Of a stretch of 64,000 bases of DNA, positions 29,691 to 40,272 are shown in pieces. Source of the stretch: Megascapheus bottae (lineage: Eukaryota; Chordata; Mammalia; Rodentia; Geomyidae). A program made the position numbers and the translations under genes. The stretch covers positions 55,088,501 to 55,152,500 of the forward strand of contig JANJXV010000013.1 in the NCBI GenBank assembly GCA_024803745.1, given 5' to 3'. The stretch's first letter is position 1. Every line of letters starts with the position of its first letter. The notes under the pieces were generated by a model, which worked only from the letters and a program-made list of their open reading frames with translations, was not told where the DNA came from and made no database searches.

Positions 29691-30530
29691 GTGAGCGCGT
29701 TTCCCGCCTGAGCGCAACTAGCGGTGGGTCGTGGGCACCTCCGGGTGGTGGGGCGGGGTGGGGGCGGCGGAGCGGGCCGCGGCGCGGGCTGCGCGGGCCT
29801 CGCGGGCGGGCGGGCGGCGGGGCGGCGGGGCTCCGGCCGGGCCTGGGCGGCGCGGGAGGGAACGTCCCAGCCCCTCTCCCCTCCCCCCCGGAATTCGCTC
29901 GCCGGGCGGCCGGGGAGGCGCGGCGGCTCCGAGTCCCCGCGGGCCGCGGCCGGCCGCTCCTGTCAGCCGGGCCGCGGCGGGCCGGGCGGCGGGGCCAGGC
30001 CGCAGCCTCGGGCCTCCGGAGCGTCCGCGGCCTGGCGCGGCGGGGAGGCCGGGCGGGCGGGCGGCCGGCGGGACGGAGGCCGGGCGGGCGGGTGAGCGGG
30101 CGCGAGCGGGCGGGCGGCTCCCGGCCAGGCTGGGCTCGCGTCGGCTCCGCTTCCCCCGCGGCCGCGGAGGCAGAAAGTCGCCTCCCGACTCGCGAAGTCG
30201 CCGGGGGACTCCCGTCCTCCCCGGAGCAAGTTGTGTGGGTTTCGGGGCCGTCGCCGCGGAGTCGTGGAAATGCACGGAAGCCGGGTCCGGAGCCGCTCCG
30301 CAGCTTCGGCCTCTTCCCCCGGGGTCGCGGCGCGGCTCCCACGTCCGGCTCGCGGGGACCGGAACTTGGACTTTGAGTTGTCGGTGGAAGCGAGTGTGAG
30401 TCGTCCGGTGTGTTCCTCTGCCCCGGCCGCTCAACCTGGAGACTTTCTGTCGGTCGCAGCGTGTTCCGTCCCGGCCGGCGGGGACCCCAGGGCTTTGTTT
30501 ACGTTTTGCACTTGGGGGTGGGGGCGGGGG

Positions 30531-32245
30531 TGCGTGGTGGTGGTTTATCTCTCATTCCAGAAGCACTTGCGCATGTTGATACTGTTTCACTCGATTAAGT
30601 GAAAGTTTACTGTGGTGTTTTGTCCTCAAGGTCACGTCGTAGATCAGCAGCAACAGAGAAAGGGACTCAGATTTCCAGCCACCGAAATGCCCCTTGGGCA
30701 GCAAGGGCGAAGATGCCCATGTAGCCTTCTTCTAGACTGTCTGGTTTCACATCTGTGCCTGATCATTTTCTAGCTTCTTGACCTTGGGCAAGTGACTCAA
30801 CCTGAGCTTCTTCAGTAGTATGGGAATATTGGTAGTAATTGTGTCTAAGAGCTTGTTCCCACAAATGGCCAAGTTATACACATAACTGAGTAGTGAATGT
30901 AAATGAGGTGGTGTAAGGAAAGTAGCCAGACAACATGCCTGGCACATGTAATCAGCTCAGCCATTAGCAATTAGTATTACTAATTGAAATTTGCATTTCA
31001 AGTGATTAGATACAATTAGGAAAGCTCTATATTTCACAGTTATTTGATTCCCCCCACCCACCCAAGGGAGGGATTCCTAAAAATTCATTAAGTTACGGCT
31101 TTGCTGGAGTTAAGTGGTGGCATTTCAAAGTGTTACGTTTAAAGGAACACTTAACTGCAGAAAAACCCTTCCTCCAGAACTTAGGCAGGATTGTTCCTCC
31201 TCTCCTGCTCAGTGGGTAGAGTACTGTGGAATGTGATTGGCCCTCATATCAGGAACTCCAGGGTCCTTACTATTCTCCCTTGTTATGAACAAGCACAAGG
31301 TTCCTATATTGAAGTAGTCTTCAGTTAAGATACAGGTTGAACATCCCTAATCCAAAATCAAAAGGACGTCAAATCAGGGCTCAGAGGTTCAGATTTTGAA
31401 CCATTTTGAATTAAGTGTGCTTAACTGGCAACATCTGTGTAAATAACTTCAAGATCTGGACAGTAACTCATGGTGCCATGCAATTTTGGATAAGGAATGC
31501 TCAGCCTGTAGTTTGGGAGATGTCTGTTGTCTGGATGAGTGCTTTAGCAGCTATTCTGCCCCTCTCCGGGACTGCTCAGGGAGTCTGGAATATTTAACCA
31601 AAGGCAATGCACTGGGCCCCTGTCAGACTAACCACCCTCAGGGCTTGCTCTGTGTATCCTCCATGATATTGGAAATCATTGCCTTTCTTTTGGTGCTAGT
31701 TACTTTGGCCTTGGCATAGTTTGTTACACTGGTGTAGTTAATAAATAGACTTCAGTCTTCTGTTGAGCATCTTGCTGGTCTCACTTACCTAAAGACAGGA
31801 GGAAGGTTGTTTTGAGTTTAGAAGACTCATCCTCTGTGTAAAATTGAGCAAAGTAACACTCCTCCCCACACCCTCTGCCAAAACATCATTCATAAAAACC
31901 AGCTTGCTAGTTTCAGTGACTAATTGAGAGTTTGAGAGTCATCTGGACAGTAAATGAATAGTGAAGAAAGTAGACTTGATAGGGTAAGGAGTACTTTTTT
32001 TTTTTTTAGCATCAGTTTGATCCAGAAAGTGATATGCTTGTTACAAGTAAACCTTTCTTCCTTAAAACAGTATTTGTCAGGTGTTTAGTTTGTTTTCTGC
32101 ATTTCAGTTTGTTTTGAGAACTCTACAATTTTGAGAATATATGTTGGTTTAAGATACTACATTTTACCACAATTCAGAAGAGTTAATGGTAGTGAGAAAT
32201 CAAGTTTTTCTGAGCTCAGCTGAAAGTCAGCATAAAAAAGCATGG
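30531..32245. other. Presumed first intron of the downstream gene, unique start
   Basis: AT-rich sequence begins directly after the CpG island. I see no clear SINE until about 32,250. A patch near 31,335 (CAGGTTGAACATCCCTAATC) resembles an old interspersed repeat whose family I cannot name. Confidence 0.6.
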
Positions 32246-32249
32246 GTCA

Positions 32250-32412
32250 GGGCTGGGAGTTTGGCCTAGTGGTAGAGTGCTTACCTAGCATGCATGAAGA
32301 CCTGGGTTCGATTCCTTGGTACCACATATATAGGAAAAAGCCAGAAGTGGTGTTGTGGCTCAGGTGGTAGGGCGCTAGCCTTGAGAAAGCTCAAGGACAG
32401 TGCTCAGGCCTA
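32250..32412 (+). mobile_element. Dimeric ID-type SINE, 3' truncated
   Basis: A plus-strand copy starts GGGCTGGGAGTTTGGCCTAG and stops at GCTCAGGCCTAG without a tail. It abuts old repeat-like DNA (about 32413-32645, GACTTGGTTCCAGGAC and GATGCTCAAGACCCTTCTAT) of unassigned family. Confidence 0.85.
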
Positions 32413-32725
32413 GACCATATGCAGGATCATCATCCCTTAGTACGAATGGGGACTTGGTTCCAGGACATTCCCACTGCCAGTGTGGATGCCGAAATCTGAA
32501 GATGCTCAAGACCCTTCTATAAAATGCTGAGTGTCTGTATATATCACCTACACACAGCTCCTGTATATTTTACATCATCTCTAGATTACTTAAATTATCT
32601 GATATAAATATAGTTTTTATGCTACAACATTTACAGAATGTCAAGAAAGGAAATATCTATACATGTTAAGCAGAAATTTAACTAATAAATACTCTAGCTG
32701 TAAGTGCACAAAAGTCCCAAGGATA

Positions 32726-32920
32726 GCGGTTGGGAGCATGGCCTAGTGGTAGAGTGCTTGCCTAGCATGCACAAAGACCCAGCTTCAAGTCCTTGGTACC
32801 ACATATACAGAAAAAGCCAGAAGTAGTGCTGTGACTCAAGTAGTGTCGAGCTAGACTTGAGAAATTCCAAAGACTGTGCCCAGGCCCTGGACTGGGGGGG
32901 GGGTTGGGGGGAGAATAACA
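32726..32920 (+). mobile_element. Dimeric ID-type SINE
   Basis: A plus-strand copy runs from GCGGTTGGGAGCATGGCCTA to CCAGGCCCTGGACTG and is followed by a G-rich tract in place of the usual A tail. Confidence 0.85.
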
Positions 32921-33837
32921 CTTTGAAGAATTGGGATACGGCTAGTGGGAACAGCATGGCATACCTATACACCACTTACTTCATAGGGATTCAGTACAGT
33001 GCTTGGTGCCAAGAAAACTTTCTGTAATTTTTAAAAAACCTTTCAATCAATGGCTAGGTGATGCTGGAGATGCAGAAGACACAGATACAAAGGACTGACT
33101 CTAGAATCCTAACAGGCTTTGTTAACTGGTCTTGGTAACTGCCAGTCTCTCCCCCCAGAATACAAGTCCTTACTGGTTTATTAGTCAGTAAATCCCATTC
33201 CTGGCAGAGTAAGGACTCAATATAGCTGCTGATCAAAAAAGGGGAGATTAGAAGTAGATCAGGTTGCCTACATTTCTCAACACATCCCTAGACAAAATTT
33301 CAGGATGAAAATGGAAAGTGCCATCATGACTCTGCCTTTTATATGTCCAAATAATAACATGAAGTTGCCAAAAACTTGGTTAGTTTTCATGTTAGCAAGT
33401 CTTCCGTTCAGTAAGTGAGATAGAGAACTAAATTTCCTCCTAAGTGGAGGAAAGCCATCCCTCAGATGGCTCTGGGTCAGAGTCCAGGGCACGAAGGGCT
33501 CTCCCTTTGCTAGAAGCCAAGTCAGCACACCATATGCTTCTCTCTTGCCCTCAAAGGGCAGAATGAGTAAACTGATCCAGGACTAGTTCTCTGGGAAAAG
33601 GTAGAGAAGTTGAAGATAGATACAGTCTACAACAAAAACTGACAGTGACTGGCATGTTGATGGACATGATACAAAAATAAGAAATACCAGTAGTACTACC
33701 ACAGGAGCAAGCCCTAGTATTACTGATGGGGATGGGTTTCTGGGAAAGGGTCATTAACAATCTGGTAATTACTTCCATGAGGTAAAGGAGAAAATGGTTC
33801 AGTTTTAGTCTGTTAAATCATTCATTAAAAAAAAAAA

Positions 33838-33992
33838 AAGTTTTTTTTTTTTTTGAGCCACAACTCCACTTCTGGCCTTTTTGTTAGGTAGTTAACTGGA
33901 CAGTCTCATGGACTTTACTGCTCTGAGCTGTGATCTCAGGTCTCAGTCTACTGAGTACCTAAAATTATAGGCCTGAGCCACCAGAAACAGGC
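33838..33992 (-). mobile_element. B1/ID SINE fragment
   Basis: A minus-strand remnant with the motifs GAGCCACAACTCCACTTCTG and GAGTACCTAAAATTATAGGC. Unique DNA (about 33,000-33,830 and 33,993-34,430) lies on both sides. Confidence 0.8.
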
Positions 33993-34429
33993 TCATTTAA
34001 ATTTACTTTAAAACTCATTCTTTAGGTGCCTATGAAAGGATTCATGAGCATCATCTCTTCACCTTGCTGAAATAACCTTCAAGGCAGAATGTAGGTGCTG
34101 CTTCAAAGGCCAAGCTCACCGATTCCCCAAAGGACCTAGTAACCCAAAACAAAGCCCAACTGCTGAAATGTTGTTTGGGAAGCTTTTAAAATTAAGATTC
34201 TCAATGCCACCCTAAATTTGTAGAGGTAGATGCCAGATTCTAATGCTGGCCCACCTAGGATCTCCCAGATAAGAGTTTTTCATCTTCAACACCAGTGATC
34301 CCTGAGGCTGACTTATCTAGGTGGGAGAGTGGCTGTGGTGATAGTGGAACTCTTGGCCTCTACCCTTTCGAAGTATACCACAGGTGTGACAGGCAAAAAC
34401 GTCCCCTAGGGAAATAACAGTTAACCTCC

Positions 34430-34620
34430 ACTCCCCCCCCCCCCCCCCCCCCAGTTAAGAAACCTGACCTGCACCAAGACCTGTGTTTGATTCCTCAGTA
34501 TCACATACATAGAAAAAAGTAGGAAGTGGTGCTATGGCTCAAGTGGTAGACCTCTAGCCTTGAGGAAAGTCCAAGGACAGTGCTCAGGCCCTGAGTTCAA
34601 GCTCCACGACTGGAAAAAAG
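34430..34620 (+). mobile_element. C run plus ID-type SINE
   Basis: A C run (34432-34453) is followed by a plus-strand SINE from about 34470 that lacks its first 40 bases and ends CGACTGGAAAAAAGG. Confidence 0.8.
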
Positions 34621-34776
34621 GAAAGACACCTGACCAAAAGCAAATAAAAAGCTAATTATTATTCTGATTTTTGCCTTTAAGTTCTTGCAGTGCTGGGGAT
34701 GAACACAAGGCTTTGTACTTTGCTGCTGAGCTACATCTCTAGCCCCCAAACCAATCATTTCAGAACAGAAGCTTTT

Positions 34777-34967
34777 TTTTTTTGCCAGTCCTGGGCTTGA
34801 GCTCAGGGCTTGAGCACTGTCCTTGGATTTTCTCAAGGCTAGAGCTCTACCACTTGAGCCTCAGCACCACTTCCGGCTTTTTTCTATGTATGTGGTGCCG
34901 AGGAATTGAACCCGGGTCCTCGTGCATGCTAGGCAAGCACTCTACCACTAGGCCAAACTCCCAGCCC
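34777..34967 (-). mobile_element. Dimeric ID-type SINE with target-site duplication
   Basis: A full minus-strand copy is flanked by CAGAACAGAAGCTTTT at 34761-34776 and 34968-34983, a perfect 16-bp duplication. It lies next to an older ID fragment at about 34680-34745. Confidence 0.93.
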
Positions 34968-35116
34968 CAGAACAGAAGCTTTTGAAGGTGCAAAAAGACA
35001 TTGCAATGGAAACACTAATCACCTGGTCAGCATACTATCTAATAACTAAAATACTATGCCCCAGAATATAATACATATAATTTTGTGTTAATATAAAAAG
35101 AAAAAAGTATCTAAAT

Positions 35117-35453
35117 TCTTAAGAAAGGGCAGGCATGTAGCTCACAACTCCAGCAATTGGGAAGATGAGACACGAGATTCACCACCACCGCAGGGCCACC
35201 CAGGCAAAGTACAAGACCCTATCTGAAAAATAACTACAAAAAAAGGGGTAAGCCTGGCTCAAATGGTAGTGAATGCAAAGAGCTGAGTTCAACATTCCTC
35301 CCCCCAAAAGGAAAGCCATAAATATGAAAGCTGACTAAAGCCAAGAGGCTAGTTATATTTTTTTAGTACTTTCTAAGAAAAACTAGCTAACCTTACTTAG
35401 CTTCCACTGTACTAACCAACAGCTCAGATCCTGAGGATCAAATGAGACTTGTG

Positions 35454-35491
<38 letters not shown>

Positions 35492-35975
35492 TGGCCAGTC
35501 CTGGTGGTTAATTGGATATCTTGCACTGGTTGGCATTGAACCATGATCCTCCAATCTCAGTCTCCTGAGTAGCTAGGATTACAGGTGTAAGCCATCAGTG
35601 CCTGGCTGTTTTCTTTCTTAAGATAGGGTATCGTCATATAACCTCTAGATCTCTTGCTTTTTAGTTTCCTGGGTGCCAGGATTACAGGTATGCGTTAACC
35701 ACACGTGGTTTGTTGCTGATTTTTTTTTTATTTTTTTCTTTTTTTTTGTGGCGGGAGGTTCTTTAGGGCTCAAACTCAGGGCCTAGACACTGCCCCTGAG
35801 CTTTTTGCTCAAGGGTAGCACCTGAGTGTCAGCTCTAGTTTCCGGGTTTTTTTGGTGGTTAATTGGAGATAAGAGCTTCGGGGACTTTCCTGTCCAGGGC
35901 TGGCTTTGAACCGTGGTCCTTAGATCTCCTCCACCTAGCTAGGATGACAGATGTGAGCCATTGGTACCTGGCTTT
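35117..35975. mobile_element. SINE cluster
   Basis: It holds a plus-strand B1-like copy (about 35128-35240), a minus-strand SINE behind a T run (about 35456-35605), a minus-strand B1-like monomer (about 35607-35710) and another minus-strand SINE (about 35745-35975). All are diverged. Confidence 0.75.
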
Positions 35976-36060
35976 AACTAAATTTATACAAATACTGATG
36001 TTCTTCTTAATGACTTTGGACAAATAAATATTATTAGTTCCAAACTAGAAATTATTCATA

Positions 36061-36453
36061 TTCCAAAGGTTGACTGCCATGAAGTCTGGTGGCCCAAAGT
36101 ATAGATTAAGTTTGGGAACATTAGTGAGTGAATCTAAAATGGCTGATGAAATAAAGGTAGACCCAAATGCCAAGTCAGACATGGGCAACCTGTGTGGATT
36201 TTATGTAGCTCTGGCTCCTGGAGCCCAATTTAAATTTGAGCAAGAATACTGGTGGCAGAGAGATACACTGGAGGAGAGTGAGAAGGAGAGCTTGCCCGAG
36301 AGCGCAGCATCCTGATGTACTCAAGGGCAGTTTGGCAAAGTAGATGGACCTACACTACACTTTCTAATTCCAGACAAGGACAGTGACGGGAGGAACGTTG
36401 ACTTGATTGCCCTTTGGGGGTTCTGTCATGAGAATCATGATTTTGACTGACAA
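36061..36453 (+). pseudogene. Unidentified coding-like fragment, possible processed pseudogene
   Basis: One frame reads AMKSGGPKYRLSLGTLVSES, then CGFYVALAPGAQFKFEQEYW. After an in-frame TGA at 36313-36315 it continues in the same frame as GKVDGPTLHFLIPDKDSDGR, and stops again after HENHDFD. The composition is protein-like and not repeat-like, the stretch is bounded by SINEs, and no splice sites are evident. That suggests a retrocopy with at least one nonsense codon. I do not recognise the parent gene and assign no function. Confidence 0.4.
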
Positions 36454-36460
36454 AAACTTG

Positions 36461-36645
36461 AAAGAGGGGCCTGGAGTATGGCCTAGTGGTAGAGTGGTTG
36501 TCTAGCATGCATGAAGACCCAGGTTTGATTCCTCAGTACCACATACATAGAAAAAAGCAGGAAGTGGTACTTTGTAGCCTTGAGAAAGCCCACTAACAGT
36601 GTTCAGGCTCTGAGCTCAAGCCTAGGACTGGCAAAAAAAAATAAA
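36461..36645 (+). mobile_element. Dimeric ID-type SINE
   Basis: A plus-strand copy runs from GAGGGGCCTGGAGTATGGCC to GGACTGGCAAAAAAAA and has lost part of its middle (the GTGGCTCAAGTGG segment). It lies immediately 3' of the coding-like fragment. Confidence 0.85.
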
Positions 36646-36763
36646 CAACTGGAAAGGTCATTAGTACATAGAGAAAAATTTACACTATTGAAGAATGAAC
36701 CTAGAGGTGGCAGAGAAATCTTAGTTTATAGAGAATTCCTTAGAATTATAGTAGCCCAGCTTG

Positions 36764-37830
36764 GCCAGTTTTTGTTTTTGTTGGTCATGAGGCTTATTTA
36801 CTCAAGGCTAGCAATCTACAACTTTGAGCCACTGCTCCACTTCCCATTTTCTGGTGGTTCATTGGAGATAATAGTCTTCAGAGTTTCCTGCAGGCTGGCT
36901 TTGAACTGTGATTTTTAGATCTCATACTCCTGGATAGCAAGGATTATAGGTGTGAGCCACGAGCGCCTAGCCTAGCCTAGCCTGGCCCGGGCCACATTTT
37001 AAGTACATTTGTTTCAAGAGAAAAATCACAGATGGATCTCAAAATTAACAATAAATGGTTAACTTTTGGGGGGAGTAAAATATTTTCTGTCATTCTGTAG
37101 TAGGTGAGGAGACAGTGGCTCTAGGTTTTCTTTTGTTGACATGAAGCTACACAGAGTTTCTCTTGTCTTAGGAAAGTGGGCAGATCTGATGCAAGCGAGA
37201 CCCTCTCTCTTCAGATCTATCTTTTCTTTCTTTCTCCCTCCCTTCCTTCCTTCCTTCCTTCCTTCCTTCCCTCCCCCCTCCCTTCCCCTCCCCTCTCCTC
37301 TACTTTCCTTTCCTTTCTTCTTGGTGCCACTTTTGGAGTTTGAACTCAGGGCCTGGGCACTGTCCCTGTGCTCTTCACCTCAAGGGTAGCACTCTTATCA
37401 CTTGAGCTATAGCACCACTTGCAGCTTTTTAGTAGTTTATTGGAGATAAGAGTCTAATGGACTTTTTTGCTCAGTCTGACTTTGAACCATGGTCCTCTGA
37501 TCTTAGCCTCCTGAGTAGTTAGAATTACAGGCTAGAGCTACCAGCATCTGGTTCTCCCTTCAAATTTAATAACACTTTGATCTCTTTTCCCCTGTGGATA
37601 TGTTTTTATATTGTATGCTTTAAAATTTTTTAATGATACCTGGGTTTGGACTCTGGGTCCACTACTTGCCTAGCTTCTTACTTTTTTGATGCTTTGCCAC
37701 TTGAGCTCCACCGTTAACCTGGCTTTTTGCTAGTTGCCTGGGCTAGCTTCAAGCTGTGATCCTCTGGATCTCCGCCTTCTGAGTAGCTGTTGTTATAGGG
37801 GTAAGTCTTTAGCTCCTGGTCCCACGGTGG
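36764..37830 (-). mobile_element. Minus-strand SINE cluster with (CCTT)n tract
   Basis: B1/ID copies lie at about 36764-36985, 37320-37560 and 37626-37830. A CCTT/CCCT pyrimidine microsatellite occupies about 37217-37318 at the head of the second copy. Confidence 0.8.
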
Positions 37831-38311
37831 GTTTTAATCCTTGAGTCACGTTATGGTAGGTGCATTCGTTCCTGTCGTAATCAGTTGCTGCTGAGGAGAT
37901 ATTGAGGATATATTGTGGTCAAGAAGTGCATCAACTCTTAAATATAGGCTGGATTGAATTTGTGGCTGCGCAGTTTCCCAGCTATGTTATCCTGGTGTTA
38001 GTAGACACCTTTGATCTTACTTTCCTTACCTGTGGAGTGAATATTAAATATCTGTTTAGCCACGTGCCCAGTGGAGTGGTATTTGTATCATTATTGTTTT
38101 CCTTAGAGGTAAGGGCAGAAACAAGTCTGTAAGGTTCAGTGAAGGCCCCGAGGAAGAGAAATGAAATATTGTGGGCCATGGAGAAACTGGAATGAAGAAA
38201 GCTTGTCAGAGGTAATACAAGGTGATGGTGATTTTGGTCAGAGAGGTTTGTAGTAGGTGTTTATGCAAGATGTTTTTTCTTCAAATTAGGGTTATGTTAT
38301 ACACTTTTTTT

Positions 38312-38690
38312 TTTTTCCAGTCCTGGGGCTTGAACTCAGGGCCTGAGCACTGTCCCTCAGCTCTTCAGCTCAAGGCTACCTCCCTACCCTTGAGCCAGGC
38401 CCCACTTCCCGTTTTCTAGAGGTTCATTGGAGATGAGTCTCCTTTTGTGCCTGGGCTGCCTTTGAACTTTGATCCTCAGATCTCTGCCTTCTGAGTAGCT
38501 AGGATTACAGGCATGAGCCACCGTGCCAGGCCTTCCTTGGGCTTTTTCTAGGCTAGAGATCTATCTACCATTTGAGCCACAGTAACATTTCTGGCTTTTT
38601 CTATGTATGTGGTATCAAGGACTTGAACCCAGAACTTTGTGCATGCTAAGCAAGCATTCTACCACTAGTCCAAACTCCTGGCCCCTACAC
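38312..38690 (-). mobile_element. Two minus-strand SINEs in tandem
   Basis: A B1/ID copy (about 38312-38532) is directly followed by a dimeric ID copy truncated at its start (about 38533-38690). Flanking DNA (37,831-38,311 and 38,691-38,980) is unique. Confidence 0.85.
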
Positions 38691-38980
38691 ATTTTATTTC
38701 ACACATATAGCATGAATAAATATAATCCTTTTTTTGGTGTGAGTAGAGAGAAATCCCTGAGGTTTTTACAGTTTTCTAAAATGTCTTTACCATTTCCCTG
38801 GCACCTATGGCATTTATAAGTGTAACTTTGTTGTGGAATCCCCTGCATTATATAAAACCATACATACTTTCATCATGCTAAGTAAGGTGCTGTGGATAAT
38901 TCCATCTGAATTAAAGGACCACAGTGTATTAACAGGTGATTGAGTCTGGTAACACATTTTGATTTTTGATTTCATACTTA

Positions 38981-39330
38981 ATTTCTTTTTTTTTTTTGGT
39001 CAGTTATGGGGCTTGAACTCTGGGTCTGAGCACTGTCCCTGAGCTCTTCAGCTCAAGGCTGCTGCCCTTCCCTTGAGCCACAGTGCCACTTCCTTTTCTT
39101 TTTTTTTCCTTTTTTCTTTTTGTCGGTGGTGGAACTTGGACTCTGGGCCTGGGCGCTGTCCCTGAGCTCTTCACTTCAAGGCTACCACCCTATCACTTGA
39201 GCCACCACTTCCCGTTTTCTGGTGACTAATTGAAGCCTGGGTCTTTTGTGCAGGGGCTGGTTCTGAGATCCTCAGATCTCAGCCTCCTGATTAACTAGGG
39301 TTACAGGTGTGAGCCACCAGCACCCAGTTT
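38981..39330 (-). mobile_element. Minus-strand SINE pair
   Basis: A partial B1/ID copy (about 38985-39098) is cut at CCACTTCC and replaced by the T-rich head of a second copy (about 39105-39330), which looks like an insertion of one into the other. Confidence 0.8.
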
Positions 39331-39515
39331 CAGTATTTTCTGTAAGGGCCAGTTAGTGATATTTTATGTTTTTCAGGCTCAGTGTACTGCAGCAGAGGTG
39401 GCTGTTTCCTGCAAAGCTTCACTATAAACACAGACAGTGGGCTGCATTCACCTAAGGAGCCATAGCTTGCCAGTGCTCCTTCTAAGTTACTTATATTTCA
39501 AGGTGTTTTTTTGTT

Positions 39516-39712
39516 TTTTTTTGGCCAGTCCTGAGTTTGGGCTCAGGGCCTGGGCACTGTCCTTCAGATTTCTTAAGGCTAGATAGAGTTCTACCACTTG
39601 AGCTATAGCACTACTTATGGCTTTTTTCTGTGTATGTGGCACCTAAGAATTAAACCCAGGTCTTTGTGCATGCTAGGCAAGCACTCTACCACCAGGCCAA
39701 ACTCTTAGCCAT
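39516..39712 (-). mobile_element. Dimeric ID-type SINE
   Basis: A minus-strand copy runs from TTTTTGGCCAGTCCTGAG to AGGCCAAACTCTTAGCC. Unique AT-rich DNA follows to about 40,140. Confidence 0.85.
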
Positions 39713-40144
39713 GTATTTCTTTCAAGTTTTAATGAGCTCATATATATTCAAAGAATAGATCACATAGTGTGTACAGATGCTATTAAAAATGGAAACTAAC
39801 AATGCTGACTTGTTAACCAGCTTAAATAGAATTTTGTCACCAGTTTTGAATCCTTGTGGGTCCTTTTCCTGATCACTTTCCTTTCTCCTGCCTCAAGGTA
39901 TTTTATTTATTTTTATGGTGTTGCCTTCTATTTACATAATGTAACTTTACTTTTGCATGCCATAAAACTGCAAACTGAATTATTTTGTTTTATGATTTCT
40001 CTTTAAATCTTGAGATATTTATTCAGTATTTGAGGATGTGTTATGTGTCAGGTACTGCTATAGTATGAGTAGGTTAGCATTGAACAAAGCAGACCCTCTA
40101 TGCAGCTTACATTTAGTGAGAGAAGCAAGAAAAGATCCCAGGAG

Positions 40145-40272
40145 TACCGGGTTTGGTGGCCCACGCCTGTAATTCTATCTGCTTGAGAGACAGGCATTTA
40201 GAGGTCAAGGCTCACCTTGCTGCTTATAGCAGCAAAACCCTATATTAAACATGCAAACAAACAAACAAACAG
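40145..40272 (+). mobile_element. B1-like SINE monomer
   Basis: A plus-strand B1-type copy (CCGGGTTTGGTGGCCCACGC, CCTGTAATTC) ends in a short (AAAC)n tail. Confidence 0.75.

Larger units (their letters stand above)
28970..30530. promoter_or_regulatory. PPP6R3: CpG island, probable PPP6R3 promoter
   Basis: CpG is dense across this stretch and drops sharply after it. In mammals LRP5 is followed, in the same orientation, by PPP6R3, which encodes a regulatory subunit of protein phosphatase 6. The position about 4-5 kb past the LRP5 poly(A) signal fits its promoter. The name rests on synteny only, because no PPP6R3 coding exon is visible here. Large open frames in all phases are a by-product of the GC content. 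Confidence 0.7.

Noticed and set aside
29440..30434. Long open frames on both strands across the CpG island (up to 300 codons)
   Set aside because: High GC removes stop codons. The peptides are Arg/Pro/Ala/Gly-rich in every frame and resemble no protein I know.
34782..34985. Recurrent open frame (CPWTFSRLELYHLSLSTTSG type) seen at many places
   Set aside because: It is the translation of the minus strand of the dimeric SINE and recurs wherever a copy keeps frame; it is not a gene family.
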